NCBI GenBank assembly: GCA_041676625.1
Contig: JBAYRN010000009.1
Location: 1 to 64,000 of the forward strand
Source of the DNA: JAEXNA01 sp041676625
GTDB taxonomy: Bacteria; Vulcanimicrobiota; Xenobia; Xenobiales; JADMJV01
Direction: 5' to 3'
Length of the DNA stretch: 64,000 nucleotides
Under the pieces are notes generated by a model. It was given only the letters and a program-made list of their open reading frames with translations. It was not told the DNA's origin and searched no databases. The translations under genes were made by a program, and so were the position numbers. Shown in pieces: positions 39,653 through 47,898 of the stretch (positions are counted from its first letter, which is position 1; every line of letters starts with the position of its first letter).

Positions 39653-41957
39653 CCTTCGTGGTCAGGGGGAACTCGCTCAGAGGTAACTCCGCTTCTGACT
39701 GAATCTGCTCTTCGGTCACCGATACGTGGTACACCTTTCCGTCGCATTCGACCTGATAAGGGCCATTGACCACGATCGAGCCCTCGATATCGTATAGCGA
39801 GCGGGCGGTGGGATACGGAAGACGCAACTGAAAAGAGTTGTCTTCCTCGGATCTCACCTGCCAATTCACCACTCGGGAAGATTTCGAGTAGGGAGAGGAG
39901 AGGCTGAGGTGTGCCGTCACCTGTTGTCCGGGCTTTTGCGTCCGGCCGGTCAACAAAGCACCCGGCACGTACTCAAAGACTCGTACGTCGGGGCTCAAAC
40001 GAGGATTGACCAGAAGCCCCCGAGAGGTCGGTAGCACCTCGTTCTTCACTTTAAACATGGGAGCCAGAGCCTGGGCCTCCTCGTCGTTGACTTGAAGAGC
40101 CTGGAAGGAGAACGTTTTCATGTTGTCGCTGAGTTTGACGCAACGAACCATCCTCTGGCGGCTTTCGAAAACCAGTCGAAAGTGTCCCATGTCCCGCGCC
40201 AATCTGTCGAACAGGCGAATGATATTGAGCGAATAAAACTTCTCGTTAAAGGTCGGCAAGGTCACTTTCACCCCTTTCCACTCCACCGTCGGTCCCTTCC
40301 TCATCAGCTCTTTGGGTTGATGGCCCGTCAGCAAGAACTCCGCTCCCAGTTTGTCTTCCACGTTGCGCGAAGGGATCAGACAAAAGCGGAGGTTTCGATC
40401 CTGCATGACGTTGTCCAGGCGGTCCGACTCCGGCGAGTAGAAAATCCTGGCCAGTTCGCCCGAGTGGGTCTGGCTGTAAGCCACCCCGGTCTGACTGGTG
40501 TAGCTCAAAAGATTTCCCAGATCCCAGGGAGCAAGCAGGCCGTAGTCGGCCTGGCTCTGCTGCTTTACTTCCACCAGAAAGCGTGAGGCTTCATCCAGGC
40601 CGTTGGTGTGGATCATCAGTTCACTGGCCTTGTCGGGAGTCAACCAGGGTTTTGCCTGGTGGGGAAAGGGCAGTACCGATAAAGCGGCGATCGAGAGCAG
40701 AAAAGCCGGGGTCCAGGACCGCCAGGGCAGGCGGGCCAAACAGCAAGCGGCAAACATGGCGATGTAATAGGGTGCGTAGTAGTTGAAGTCCCGAGTATAA
40801 AACCAGAAAAGGACCAGCCCGAGCCCGTAAATCAGAGGAAACAGGTAGGTTTGTAAGCGTCTTTGATACCACAGCAGGAGCGGTCCGACCAGCAATGCCA
40901 CGGGGAGCACGCCGAACCAACGGAACAGACTTTTCAGGCTCACCGCTGCGTGCTCGGAGATGGTGGTGCTGCGAGGGCTGATGAAGTCGACAAAGGTGCC
41001 CCACAAGGCCGGAAAGAGCCGTATGACGAGTAACCCCAGCAGCAGTCCCAGCAGAGCCCCCAGGGTGCGACGGTTGGCCGGTACCTTTTGCGCCACCCAT
41101 AGCAAAGCAGGGAATCCGACAACCAGGGCAGCCCCGGCCACCACGAAGACCTGCAACGGAACATCCCAGGGAATGTAAGACGGGGCGAGTTTCTGAAAGA
41201 GTAGCGGTATGCCCAGGATGGTGGTTCCGAGTATCGCTGCCTTGCCTGCCAGTCGCTTTAGACTCTGCTCGGGGTGAGGGAAAAAGGCCAGCGCATAGAG
41301 CGAAAGACCCACGAAGAAAAGGTGCAACGGTGAACCGGCCCAACTCAGGAAAAAGAGACCCAGGAGAAGTCCTGGAACCAGGGCGGCTACGATCGGTCTC
41401 TTCTCTTTAAAACACCAATCTAAAGAGAGCAAGAGGAGCACCTGGAGAAAGACTTCCCAGCCGTGGTGATCGCCATCGCCCAGGGCAGTGACGTGGGAGA
41501 GGGCTCCCGGAAAGGAAAGGATCAGGAGTAGAAAAACGAGCGCACAGTGCGACGATTCGGTGCGGGCAAGCCAATGCGCGAGCAAGAGCGCCGCGACTCC
41601 GGAAAGTAAGGGGGCAAACCAGACCAGGATGGCAGCCGGACTGAGGGTCTGAAAACTCAGTTTGCTGAGGGTAGCCACCAGTACATCGTACAGGCCCTGG
41701 TTGATCCCCTTGACTTCATGGGGAAAAGTGGCCATTCGGTCGAATCGCTGGATCTGGGGGTAGTGCTCCAGCACGCTTTCGGCGTGCCTCAGGTGAAAAT
41801 AGCTATCAGCCCCGGAGAGCCGCGGTTGGTCCGGGTCCACGGTGAGCAGCGGATAGATGGCGTAGGCTCTCGCCGCGAACCACAAAAGGAAAAAGAGGAG
41901 ACCAACCCCGAGATAGGCTCGCCTGCCCTCCGGGAGCTCTGGCCATTTGTCGCTCAT
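39624..41957 (-). CDS. STT3/PglB-type oligosaccharyltransferase
   Basis: About 777 residues: 11-13 membrane helices, then a large periplasmic domain (~430-777). OST motifs: GADSYFHLRHAE (first loop, equivalent to the D-x-Y-x-x-x-R motif), GDGDHHGWEVF (second acidic/DHH motif), SWAGSPLHLFF, and APWDLGNLLSY in place of WWDYG. Such enzymes transfer a lipid-linked glycan onto Asn of exported proteins. Start is ambiguous: ATG 41957 is used, but ATG 41978 and TTG 41990 are also open. Divergent are two glycosyltransferase genes and a PglK-like flippase gene, together a compact N-glycosylation locus. Confidence 0.88.
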   Translation of the reverse strand: MSDKWPELPEGRRAYLGVGLLFFLLWFAARAYAIYPLLTVDPDQPRLSGADSYFHLRHAESVLEHYPQIQRFDRMATFPHEVKGINQGLYDVLVATLSKLSFQTLSPAAILVWFAPLLSGVAALLLAHWLARTESSHCALVFLLLILSFPGALSHVTALGDGDHHGWEVFLQVLLLLSLDWCFKEKRPIVAALVPGLLLGLFFLSWAGSPLHLFFVGLSLYALAFFPHPEQSLKRLAGKAAILGTTILGIPLLFQKLAPSYIPWDVPLQVFVVAGAALVVGFPALLWVAQKVPANRRTLGALLGLLLGLLVIRLFPALWGTFVDFISPRSTTISEHAAVSLKSLFRWFGVLPVALLVGPLLLWYQRRLQTYLFPLIYGLGLVLFWFYTRDFNYYAPYYIAMFAACCLARLPWRSWTPAFLLSIAALSVLPFPHQAKPWLTPDKASELMIHTNGLDEASRFLVEVKQQSQADYGLLAPWDLGNLLSYTSQTGVAYSQTHSGELARIFYSPESDRLDNVMQDRNLRFCLIPSRNVEDKLGAEFLLTGHQPKELMRKGPTVEWKGVKVTLPTFNEKFYSLNIIRLFDRLARDMGHFRLVFESRQRMVRCVKLSDNMKTFSFQALQVNDEEAQALAPMFKVKNEVLPTSRGLLVNPRLSPDVRVFEYVPGALLTGRTQKPGQQVTAHLSLSSPYSKSSRVVNWQVRSEEDNSFQLRLPYPTARSLYDIEGSIVVNGPYQVECDGKVYHVSVTEEQIQSEAELPLSEFPLTTKDGRDTTKRS

Positions 41958-42000
41958 AGAAGTACCAGGGCTTCCCATCTCCAGGTACAAACTCCTGGTC

Positions 42001-43038
42001 GTGCGATTACTGTTCCTATCACCGTTTCCACCCCGTCCTCTCTACGGCGGCGCCGTGGTGAGAAACCACTACCTGGCCGAAGCGCTCTCCAAGAAACACC
42101 AGCTCTGGGGGAGTTTCGTGGGCCTGCACGGCGGCCCCCAATTTGCCGGCGAGGTACCCCTCCGCAAAGAGGGGCTCCCGGCTCTGTTCGATCCGTTTTT
42201 TTTGGGGCGCGTCTGGCGCTGTGTTCGAGATAACCGCCTTCAAGGTATCGTGGCCAGTAGCCTCATCGCCGGACTGCACGGGGCCCTGCTAAAACTCGCC
42301 ACTGGATTGCCCTTCTGGATGGACGAGCACAACGTGGAGTGGCACTGCAGCAAGCGCTACGGTCACAAACTCTGGCGGCTCATCTTTCTTCTGGAGGCTT
42401 TCATACTCAAACTCGCAGACCACGTGACCTGTGTGAGCGAGCAAGATCGGAACCGCTTGATTTCAACTTTTCGGCTTCCTCCCGACAAGGTGGTGGTGGC
42501 TCCTAACGGGGTGGATTTTGCGGGGCTCCAGGGGTCTGGTCGTGGGGAAGAACGGACCCACAAGAAAGTCCTTTTTTTCGGGGTTCTGGACTATCCACCG
42601 AACACCGAGGCGGTGGAGATTCTGGGCCGCGAGATCGCCCCTCTGGTAGACCCGGAGATCCGGATCCTGGTGGCCGGGCGAGGGGGCGAGGGCCTGCGAG
42701 AACGTTTTCCCCGACTCGAATTCCAGGGCTTTGTGGAGGACATCCACCAGTTGGTCCGAGACTGCGACGGTCTGGTCGTTCCGATCCTGTCGGGGGGCGG
42801 AACGCGCATGAAGATCCTGGAAACGGTCGCCTGTGAGCGCCCGGTTGTGAGTACCGCCTGCGGGGCCGAGGGTATCGATCTTTGCGCTACCGGTGAGGCC
42901 CTGACCGTCACTGACGACTTTCAAACCATGGCCGACTGGATCAATCGATTACCGTGCGGTGCGGTGGTAAAGCCCAATCCGAGTTTCGCGGAGCTTTACG
43001 ATTGGGAAAAGATTTGGCAGAATAAGGCCCCGTTATGA
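42001..43038 (+). CDS. Glycosyltransferase (GT4-like, GT-B fold)
   Basis: 345 residues from GTG 42001 (RLLFLSPFPPRPLYGGAVVR). The frame is open to TTG 41947, but that would run into the divergent PglB-like gene. GT-B features: an N-terminal Rossmann domain with the Gly-rich PPRPLYGG loop, VTCVSEQDRNRL near residue 150, VAPNGVDF at the domain junction, and a C-terminal nucleotide-binding part with VPILSGGGTRMKILE and the ERPVVSTACGAEG segment. It overlaps the next glycosyltransferase gene by 4 bases and probably acts in assembly of the lipid-linked glycan. Confidence 0.88.
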   Translation: MRLLFLSPFPPRPLYGGAVVRNHYLAEALSKKHQLWGSFVGLHGGPQFAGEVPLRKEGLPALFDPFFLGRVWRCVRDNRLQGIVASSLIAGLHGALLKLATGLPFWMDEHNVEWHCSKRYGHKLWRLIFLLEAFILKLADHVTCVSEQDRNRLISTFRLPPDKVVVAPNGVDFAGLQGSGRGEERTHKKVLFFGVLDYPPNTEAVEILGREIAPLVDPEIRILVAGRGGEGLRERFPRLEFQGFVEDIHQLVRDCDGLVVPILSGGGTRMKILETVACERPVVSTACGAEGIDLCATGEALTVTDDFQTMADWINRLPCGAVVKPNPSFAELYDWEKIWQNKAPL

Positions 43039-44024
43039 GACCGCTGGTAAGTATCATCGTACCCACCCACAACGATGGTCCGACTCTGGAAAAGTGTGTA
43101 AGGTCACTTTTTCTACAGAGCTGGAGCAATCTGGAGGTGATCGTCGTTGACGACGCTTCGACGGATGGGACACTGGTTCTTCTGCAGACCCTAAGTCAGG
43201 AGTACCCCGCCCTCCGGTTCGACTCTCTGGAGTCCCGGAGTGGGGCTGCGCGGGCGCGCAATCGTGGTTTTCTGATGGCCCAGGGAGAGGTGATCGCGCT
43301 CATCGACGGCGACATGTGGGCGCCCCCTGAGTGGGTAGAGCAGTTGTTAGAGCCCATCACATCCAATACTGCCGATGTGACCGGGGGACCCGATCGAGTG
43401 CCGGTGTCGGCTCCCCTGGAGAGCCGCTGTATCGGATACTCCATGGACTCGGTCCTAACCAACGGAGGGCTCCGGCGCGGAGACACCAACCTGGTGACCT
43501 ACCTGCCTGGTACAGGCAACATGGCGATCTCCCGCCTTTTCCTGGAACAGGCAGGCCAATTCGACGAGAGGTTCCACGACACCGGAGAAGACAAGGAGTG
43601 GCTCTATCGGGTCAAGGTGGCCGGCGCTCGATTTCTCTATCTCCCGGAGGCTCTGGCCTGGCACGAACGTCGGGCGGATATCGCCCTGCACGCCAAAAAA
43701 CAGTTTCTCAGCGGCCGCCGGAGATTTGATATCTGGGAAAAAGACCCCTCGACTTTCGAATGGCCTCACCTGGCCCCGTCACTGCTCATCGTTTTTCTAC
43801 TTTCTGCCTGTTGGCATCCCGCCACCAGGTGGCTCTGGTTGCTGGTGGTGGGCACGGGGGCGGTTTTGGTGTTCATCGACTGCTATCGGGGAGCCAAAGA
43901 GATCGGCACCGTACGCGCCTTCTTCTTATTGATCCTCACTTCGTGCGCCATCCCGTTCGGCTACGGGGCCGGGATTTTGTGGCGTTTTTTCGAGAGGCTT
44001 CCGGCTAGATTGCTGGGCAAATGA
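43035..44024 (+). CDS. Glycosyltransferase family 2
   Basis: A 329-residue GT2 enzyme (GT-A fold). Motifs: VSIIVPTHNDGPTLEKCVRS, VVDDASTDGT, ARNRGFLMAQGEVIALIDGD (the DxD metal site DGD), and GEDKEWLYRVK. Two hydrophobic segments near the C-terminus (~245-275 and ~295-320) anchor it in the membrane. It overlaps both neighbours by 4 bases (ATGA), giving tight coupling with the GT4-like gene and the flippase gene. Confidence 0.92.
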   Translation: MRPLVSIIVPTHNDGPTLEKCVRSLFLQSWSNLEVIVVDDASTDGTLVLLQTLSQEYPALRFDSLESRSGAARARNRGFLMAQGEVIALIDGDMWAPPEWVEQLLEPITSNTADVTGGPDRVPVSAPLESRCIGYSMDSVLTNGGLRRGDTNLVTYLPGTGNMAISRLFLEQAGQFDERFHDTGEDKEWLYRVKVAGARFLYLPEALAWHERRADIALHAKKQFLSGRRRFDIWEKDPSTFEWPHLAPSLLIVFLLSACWHPATRWLWLLVVGTGAVLVFIDCYRGAKEIGTVRAFFLLILTSCAIPFGYGAGILWRFFERLPARLLGK

Positions 44025-45808
44025 TCAGCAAACTGTGGAAACTGGTCCAAGTGGAAGCCAGGTCCCACTTCCTGTTGCTTTTGGTAATGGTCCTGGCTGG
44101 TGGATTCGTGGAACTGGGAGGCATCGCCACCACCGCCGAAATGATGGGCCTGGTCGCATCCAAAGGAGAAAAATTGAGCGGCGGGCCCTTGAGCTTTCTG
44201 ATCGGGATGAGCGGAGCGGATCAACCCGTGGAGCAACTGAAGTTCGGCCTGGTCATCACCATTGGAGTTCTCGGCCTGGTCCACTGCTACACCATGGCCA
44301 AGACCTATCTGCGCTCACAGTTTGTGTGGGTGCAGGACCGGGAGATCAGCACCCGACTTTTCCAGAACTGTCTGGCCCAATCTTATCCCTGGTTTCTCAA
44401 GCAAAACTCTGGCGAACTTCATCGCATAATAGGTTCAATCCACGTAACCCAGAGCTTGATCAACGGATTTTTGGCTGCTGCCGGACACTTTGCCGTGGCC
44501 GTCACCCTCAGCCTGGCTCTATTTTGGGTGAATCCTCTGGTCACCGCGATCGGACTCCTCCTGGTGCTGGTCGCCTACGGGCTGGTCCGGCTCTTCACCC
44601 TGAAAACGTTGACCGAACGAGGCCGAGGAGCCCACGCCTCCGATGCTGCTCGCCGGGTGGCTGCTCACGAAGCCATCACCAGCATCCGCTTTGTCAAGAC
44701 CACTGCTCGAGAAGACTTTTTTGTGGAGCGTTTTTCTCGGCACGCCACGGACTCTTCCAGGGGCATGGTCTACCACGGGATTTATGTAGACACGGTCCGA
44801 GCTTTCTTGGAATGGATGACTTTCGCTGGAATCCTGTCTCTTTCGGTTTATCTGGTCATGGGAGCCGAGGATTTCGACTCACTCCTCCCCCAGCTCACTC
44901 TATACACCATGGCTGGCTACCGGATCGTGCCGGCTATCAATGAACTATTCGGGATATATACCAGGATCAAGTTCGACTCTCACCTGGTGGACCAGATCGA
45001 AGATCTTCTAGATGCCAAGCCGGAAGATCCCCTGGTGGGAGAGCCCGTACAAGGGCTGGAGAACTGCGCCAATCTAGTGGAACTTAAGGACCTCTCCTTT
45101 GCCTACGCCGATACCGATCGCAAGGCCTTGAGGGGCGTCAACCTGGAGATACCGCGAGGTTCTTGGTACGGGGTGGTGGGAACCACCGGGGCCGGCAAGA
45201 CCACCCTTCTCGACCTTATCTCGGGACTACTTCGGGCCGATGAAGGACAGATCGTGGTGGGCTCTTCCAGGCTGGACAACAGGGTGGTCAAGAGTTGGCA
45301 ATCTCACCTCGGGGTGGTACCCCAGGAAGTGATCTTGCTGGACGAAAGCGTCCTTCAAAACGTAGCCTTCGGAGTGCCTCCAGCCGAAATCGATCACGAA
45401 CTGGTGTGGAAGGTTTGTGAAATGGCGGGCCTGGGTGATTTCTTGAAAAGCCTGCCCCAGGCTCTTGAAACTAGACTGGGCGAACGCGGAACCCGGCTCT
45501 CTGGCGGAGAGCGGCAACGGGTAGGCCTCGCCCGGGCCCTCTACCGAAAGCCCACCCTGCTCTTGCTCGACGAAGCGACCAGCGCACTAGACCAGGCCAC
45601 CGAGCAGAGGATCATCGAAACTCTGGAAGAGCTGACCAACGACTGCACCTTGATCACCGTCGCTCATCGTCTCTCCTCGGTGCAGCCCTGCGATCAGATT
45701 CTGGTTTTAGAACAAGGTGAAATCGTGGGCCGCGGAACCTTTGCAGAACTCCTGAACTCCAGCCCTCAATTTCAGAAACTGGCCCTCTTCAACGCCACCC
45801 CGGCCTGA
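44021..45808 (+). CDS. ABC transporter, PglK/WlaB-like lipid-linked oligosaccharide flippase
   Basis: A 595-residue fused permease-ATPase. Residues ~20-330 hold six membrane helices; the late MAGYRIVPAINELFGIYTR matches the position and pattern of a PglK segment. The ATPase domain has Walker A GTTGAGKTT, signature LSGGERQRVGLARALY and Walker B LLLLDEATSALD. Within a locus encoding an STT3/PglB enzyme and two glycosyltransferases, translocation of a lipid-linked oligosaccharide across the inner membrane is the likely role. General ABC-exporter assignment is certain; flippase specificity is inference from context and pattern. Confidence 0.85.
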   Translation: MISKLWKLVQVEARSHFLLLLVMVLAGGFVELGGIATTAEMMGLVASKGEKLSGGPLSFLIGMSGADQPVEQLKFGLVITIGVLGLVHCYTMAKTYLRSQFVWVQDREISTRLFQNCLAQSYPWFLKQNSGELHRIIGSIHVTQSLINGFLAAAGHFAVAVTLSLALFWVNPLVTAIGLLLVLVAYGLVRLFTLKTLTERGRGAHASDAARRVAAHEAITSIRFVKTTAREDFFVERFSRHATDSSRGMVYHGIYVDTVRAFLEWMTFAGILSLSVYLVMGAEDFDSLLPQLTLYTMAGYRIVPAINELFGIYTRIKFDSHLVDQIEDLLDAKPEDPLVGEPVQGLENCANLVELKDLSFAYADTDRKALRGVNLEIPRGSWYGVVGTTGAGKTTLLDLISGLLRADEGQIVVGSSRLDNRVVKSWQSHLGVVPQEVILLDESVLQNVAFGVPPAEIDHELVWKVCEMAGLGDFLKSLPQALETRLGERGTRLSGGERQRVGLARALYRKPTLLLLDEATSALDQATEQRIIETLEELTNDCTLITVAHRLSSVQPCDQILVLEQGEIVGRGTFAELLNSSPQFQKLALFNATPA

Positions 45809-45810
45809 GC

Positions 45811-45840
45811 ACCCGCATCCGGGTTTAACAGATTTTTGAT
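45811..45840 (+). terminator. Weak terminator-like hairpin after the flippase gene
   Basis: ACCCG (45811-45815) pairs with CGGGT (45820-45824) around CATC; TTTAACAGATTTTT follows. The stem is short, so this is only a candidate. Confidence 0.3.
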
Positions 45841-45875
45841 GGACGCTCGATAGCTTGTGGTCAGGAGACTTGGCG

Positions 45876-46130
45876 ATGAAATACACCATTAACTACAAAG
45901 ACCTTGGATTTAACTCCAGCTCGGCCCAGGTAGAAGCCTTGCGTCGAGCCGTGGAGATCCGTTCTCTCAATCGAGAACTGGGTCTCTGGCTTCAGGATCA
46001 AGAGGGAGTTGAAACCCACGTTTGGGAGACCCCTCTGCAGAACGGCGTGATTGAAGTGGAGACAGTGACCCTTTGCGACCGTTCGGGCCGCGTGACTTAC
46101 GCCAGACACGAGATCGCCCGAGCCTCTTAA
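45876..46130 (+). CDS. Small hypothetical protein, 84 residues
   Basis: Begins MKYTINYKDLGFNSSSAQVE with AGGAG about 9 bases upstream; an in-frame TTG at 45855 is less likely. It has an alpha/beta pattern, is soluble, has one cysteine, and contains a tryptophan-bearing strand VETHVWETPLQNG. No family recognised. Its TAA shares a TTAA palindrome with the stop of the convergent MFS gene. Confidence 0.65.
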   Translation: MKYTINYKDLGFNSSSAQVEALRRAVEIRSLNRELGLWLQDQEGVETHVWETPLQNGVIEVETVTLCDRSGRVTYARHEIARAS

Positions 46131-47815
46131 GCCGGAAACTCGTGGTCACAGATCGCTGAATGGGAGACCACCGGTTTTCCGGGACCGCGATGGTAGCGGT
46201 AAGCCCTGTCTGAAATCTCGCATTCGGTCTGAGAGATGCGCTGGTGCTGGCGCACATGGGCGGCCCAGGTTTCTTCCAGGTAGACTTCCCGGTAAAGCGT
46301 TGGGTTTTCCAAAACCAGGTACAGACTCCACCAGCGCACGCCGTTGCGGTACCTGATCTTTCGAACCTCCTCCATGGCCTCCCGGAAAGCCTCCGCGTCG
46401 TCGGGCGCTATCTGAAACTCCACGGTCACCAGGATCGGACCGTGTTGGAGGGGGATGTCCACCTTGAAGTCGGGTTCGGGCCAGCAGTGCGCGGGCCGGT
46501 GGTCGAGATGCTCGCCGGTTTTCAGGGGGGTAAAAAGAGTCGTAAAGAGTCCCTGCAACAGAAACGCCGCCCCCAGTAAAAGACAGTTGTGCATTCCCAC
46601 TTCCCGAGCCACTGCCCCCCAGAAAATGCTACCGAAGCAGGTCGCGCCAAAAAACACCAGCAGGTAGATCGCCATGGCCCGTGCTCGCACCCAATCCGGT
46701 GCCACCGATTGGGCCGTCAGATGGAAACTACTGAGAATGCACAAGTTGCAGGCCCCGCCCCAGAGCATGGCGGCAAATAGCACTGCCGGGTGAGCAGACG
46801 AATAGAGCACCAGGAGCGTGGGGATGAACCCCAGCCAGGCCGCACCCACGATCTGGTTCACATTTAAGAATTGTCGTAGCCTCGGGAGCACCACCATGGC
46901 ACCAAATATCGCGCCCACTCCATTGGCCACCAAAAGCATGCCGTAACCCCGAGGTCCAAAACCGAAGACCTCTTTGCACAGGAGTGGAAGCAAAGCCCAG
47001 ACCACGCTCGAGGCGAAGATCAAGATCGCGGTTCGGGCTATCACCACTCGCATCAAGGGGGAATGACGGACGTGTTGGAGTCCGACGCGCATGGCCGAAA
47101 CGAACGGCTCGACCGGGGCTTCTTCCAACGGATTTTCCCGTCTCCAACGATGCAGTACAAAAACCACCGCGAGGAAAGAGAGCGCGTTTAAAGAGAAAGC
47201 CGCACCGGCGCCCAATTTGACCACCACCAGGCCTCCGATGGCAGGTCCAATAGCCCGGGCACAGTTGATCACGACCCCGTTGAGGGTCACGGCCACGTGG
47301 AGGGACTCCTTGGGCACGATCTCCGGGGTCACGGAGTGCCAGCCTGGAGAGTTCAGGGCCGTTCCTATCGATAGACAAAAGCTACCGAGCAGGAGCAAGC
47401 ACGGGTTCATGAATCCGCCCAGGGTCACGATGGCCATGACCGCAGCCGAGAGCAGCATCCAGGATTGAGTCGCGATCAACCAGCGGCGCTTATCCACCAT
47501 GTCGGCCAGGGCCCCGGCCGGAAGCCCGAGCAAGAACATGGGCAGAGCGGTGGCCGCCTGCACCAGCGACACCATGACCGGGTCGGGGGCCATCTCCGTC
47601 ATCAACCAGGAACTCGCCACCTCTTGCGTCCAGGTACCTACGTTGGAAACCAGGGTGGCGATCCAGAGCATCCTGAAAATCGGAATAGAGAGCACACTGC
47701 GCGAGGTGGGCGCCGGCAAACATGAAGAAGCTGCCGGGGCGCTTTCGGGCTGCAATCTCGACGATCGTTCGTAGCGGGTGGAAGTCAGGCTATTGACCTG
47801 ACTAAGTATCCGCAT
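46127..47815 (-). CDS. MFS exporter of the enterobactin-exporter/DUF894 type with a C-terminal monooxygenase-like domain
   Basis: 562 residues. The first ~40 are hydrophilic; residues ~45-420 form 10-12 membrane helices. The typical MFS loop appears as GLPAGALADMVDKRRWL. The C-terminal ~130 residues (VTVEFQIAPDDAEAFREAM ... RWWSLYLVLENPTLY) resemble the ABM-like domain attached to many DUF894 transporters. Members export siderophores or drugs; the substrate here is unknown. It is convergent with the small gene to the left, and PBP1C lies upstream in the same direction. Confidence 0.9.
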   Translation of the reverse strand: MRILSQVNSLTSTRYERSSRLQPESAPAASSCLPAPTSRSVLSIPIFRMLWIATLVSNVGTWTQEVASSWLMTEMAPDPVMVSLVQAATALPMFLLGLPAGALADMVDKRRWLIATQSWMLLSAAVMAIVTLGGFMNPCLLLLGSFCLSIGTALNSPGWHSVTPEIVPKESLHVAVTLNGVVINCARAIGPAIGGLVVVKLGAGAAFSLNALSFLAVVFVLHRWRRENPLEEAPVEPFVSAMRVGLQHVRHSPLMRVVIARTAILIFASSVVWALLPLLCKEVFGFGPRGYGMLLVANGVGAIFGAMVVLPRLRQFLNVNQIVGAAWLGFIPTLLVLYSSAHPAVLFAAMLWGGACNLCILSSFHLTAQSVAPDWVRARAMAIYLLVFFGATCFGSIFWGAVAREVGMHNCLLLGAAFLLQGLFTTLFTPLKTGEHLDHRPAHCWPEPDFKVDIPLQHGPILVTVEFQIAPDDAEAFREAMEEVRKIRYRNGVRWWSLYLVLENPTLYREVYLEETWAAHVRQHQRISQTECEISDRAYRYHRGPGKPVVSHSAICDHEFPA

Positions 47816-47898
47816 GGAGTGGCCTGCTGTGAGTCATTGATCCACTTTAGCGTTGAATGACATCGGGGTCTTTACAAATTTATAAACATCCAGGAGGC

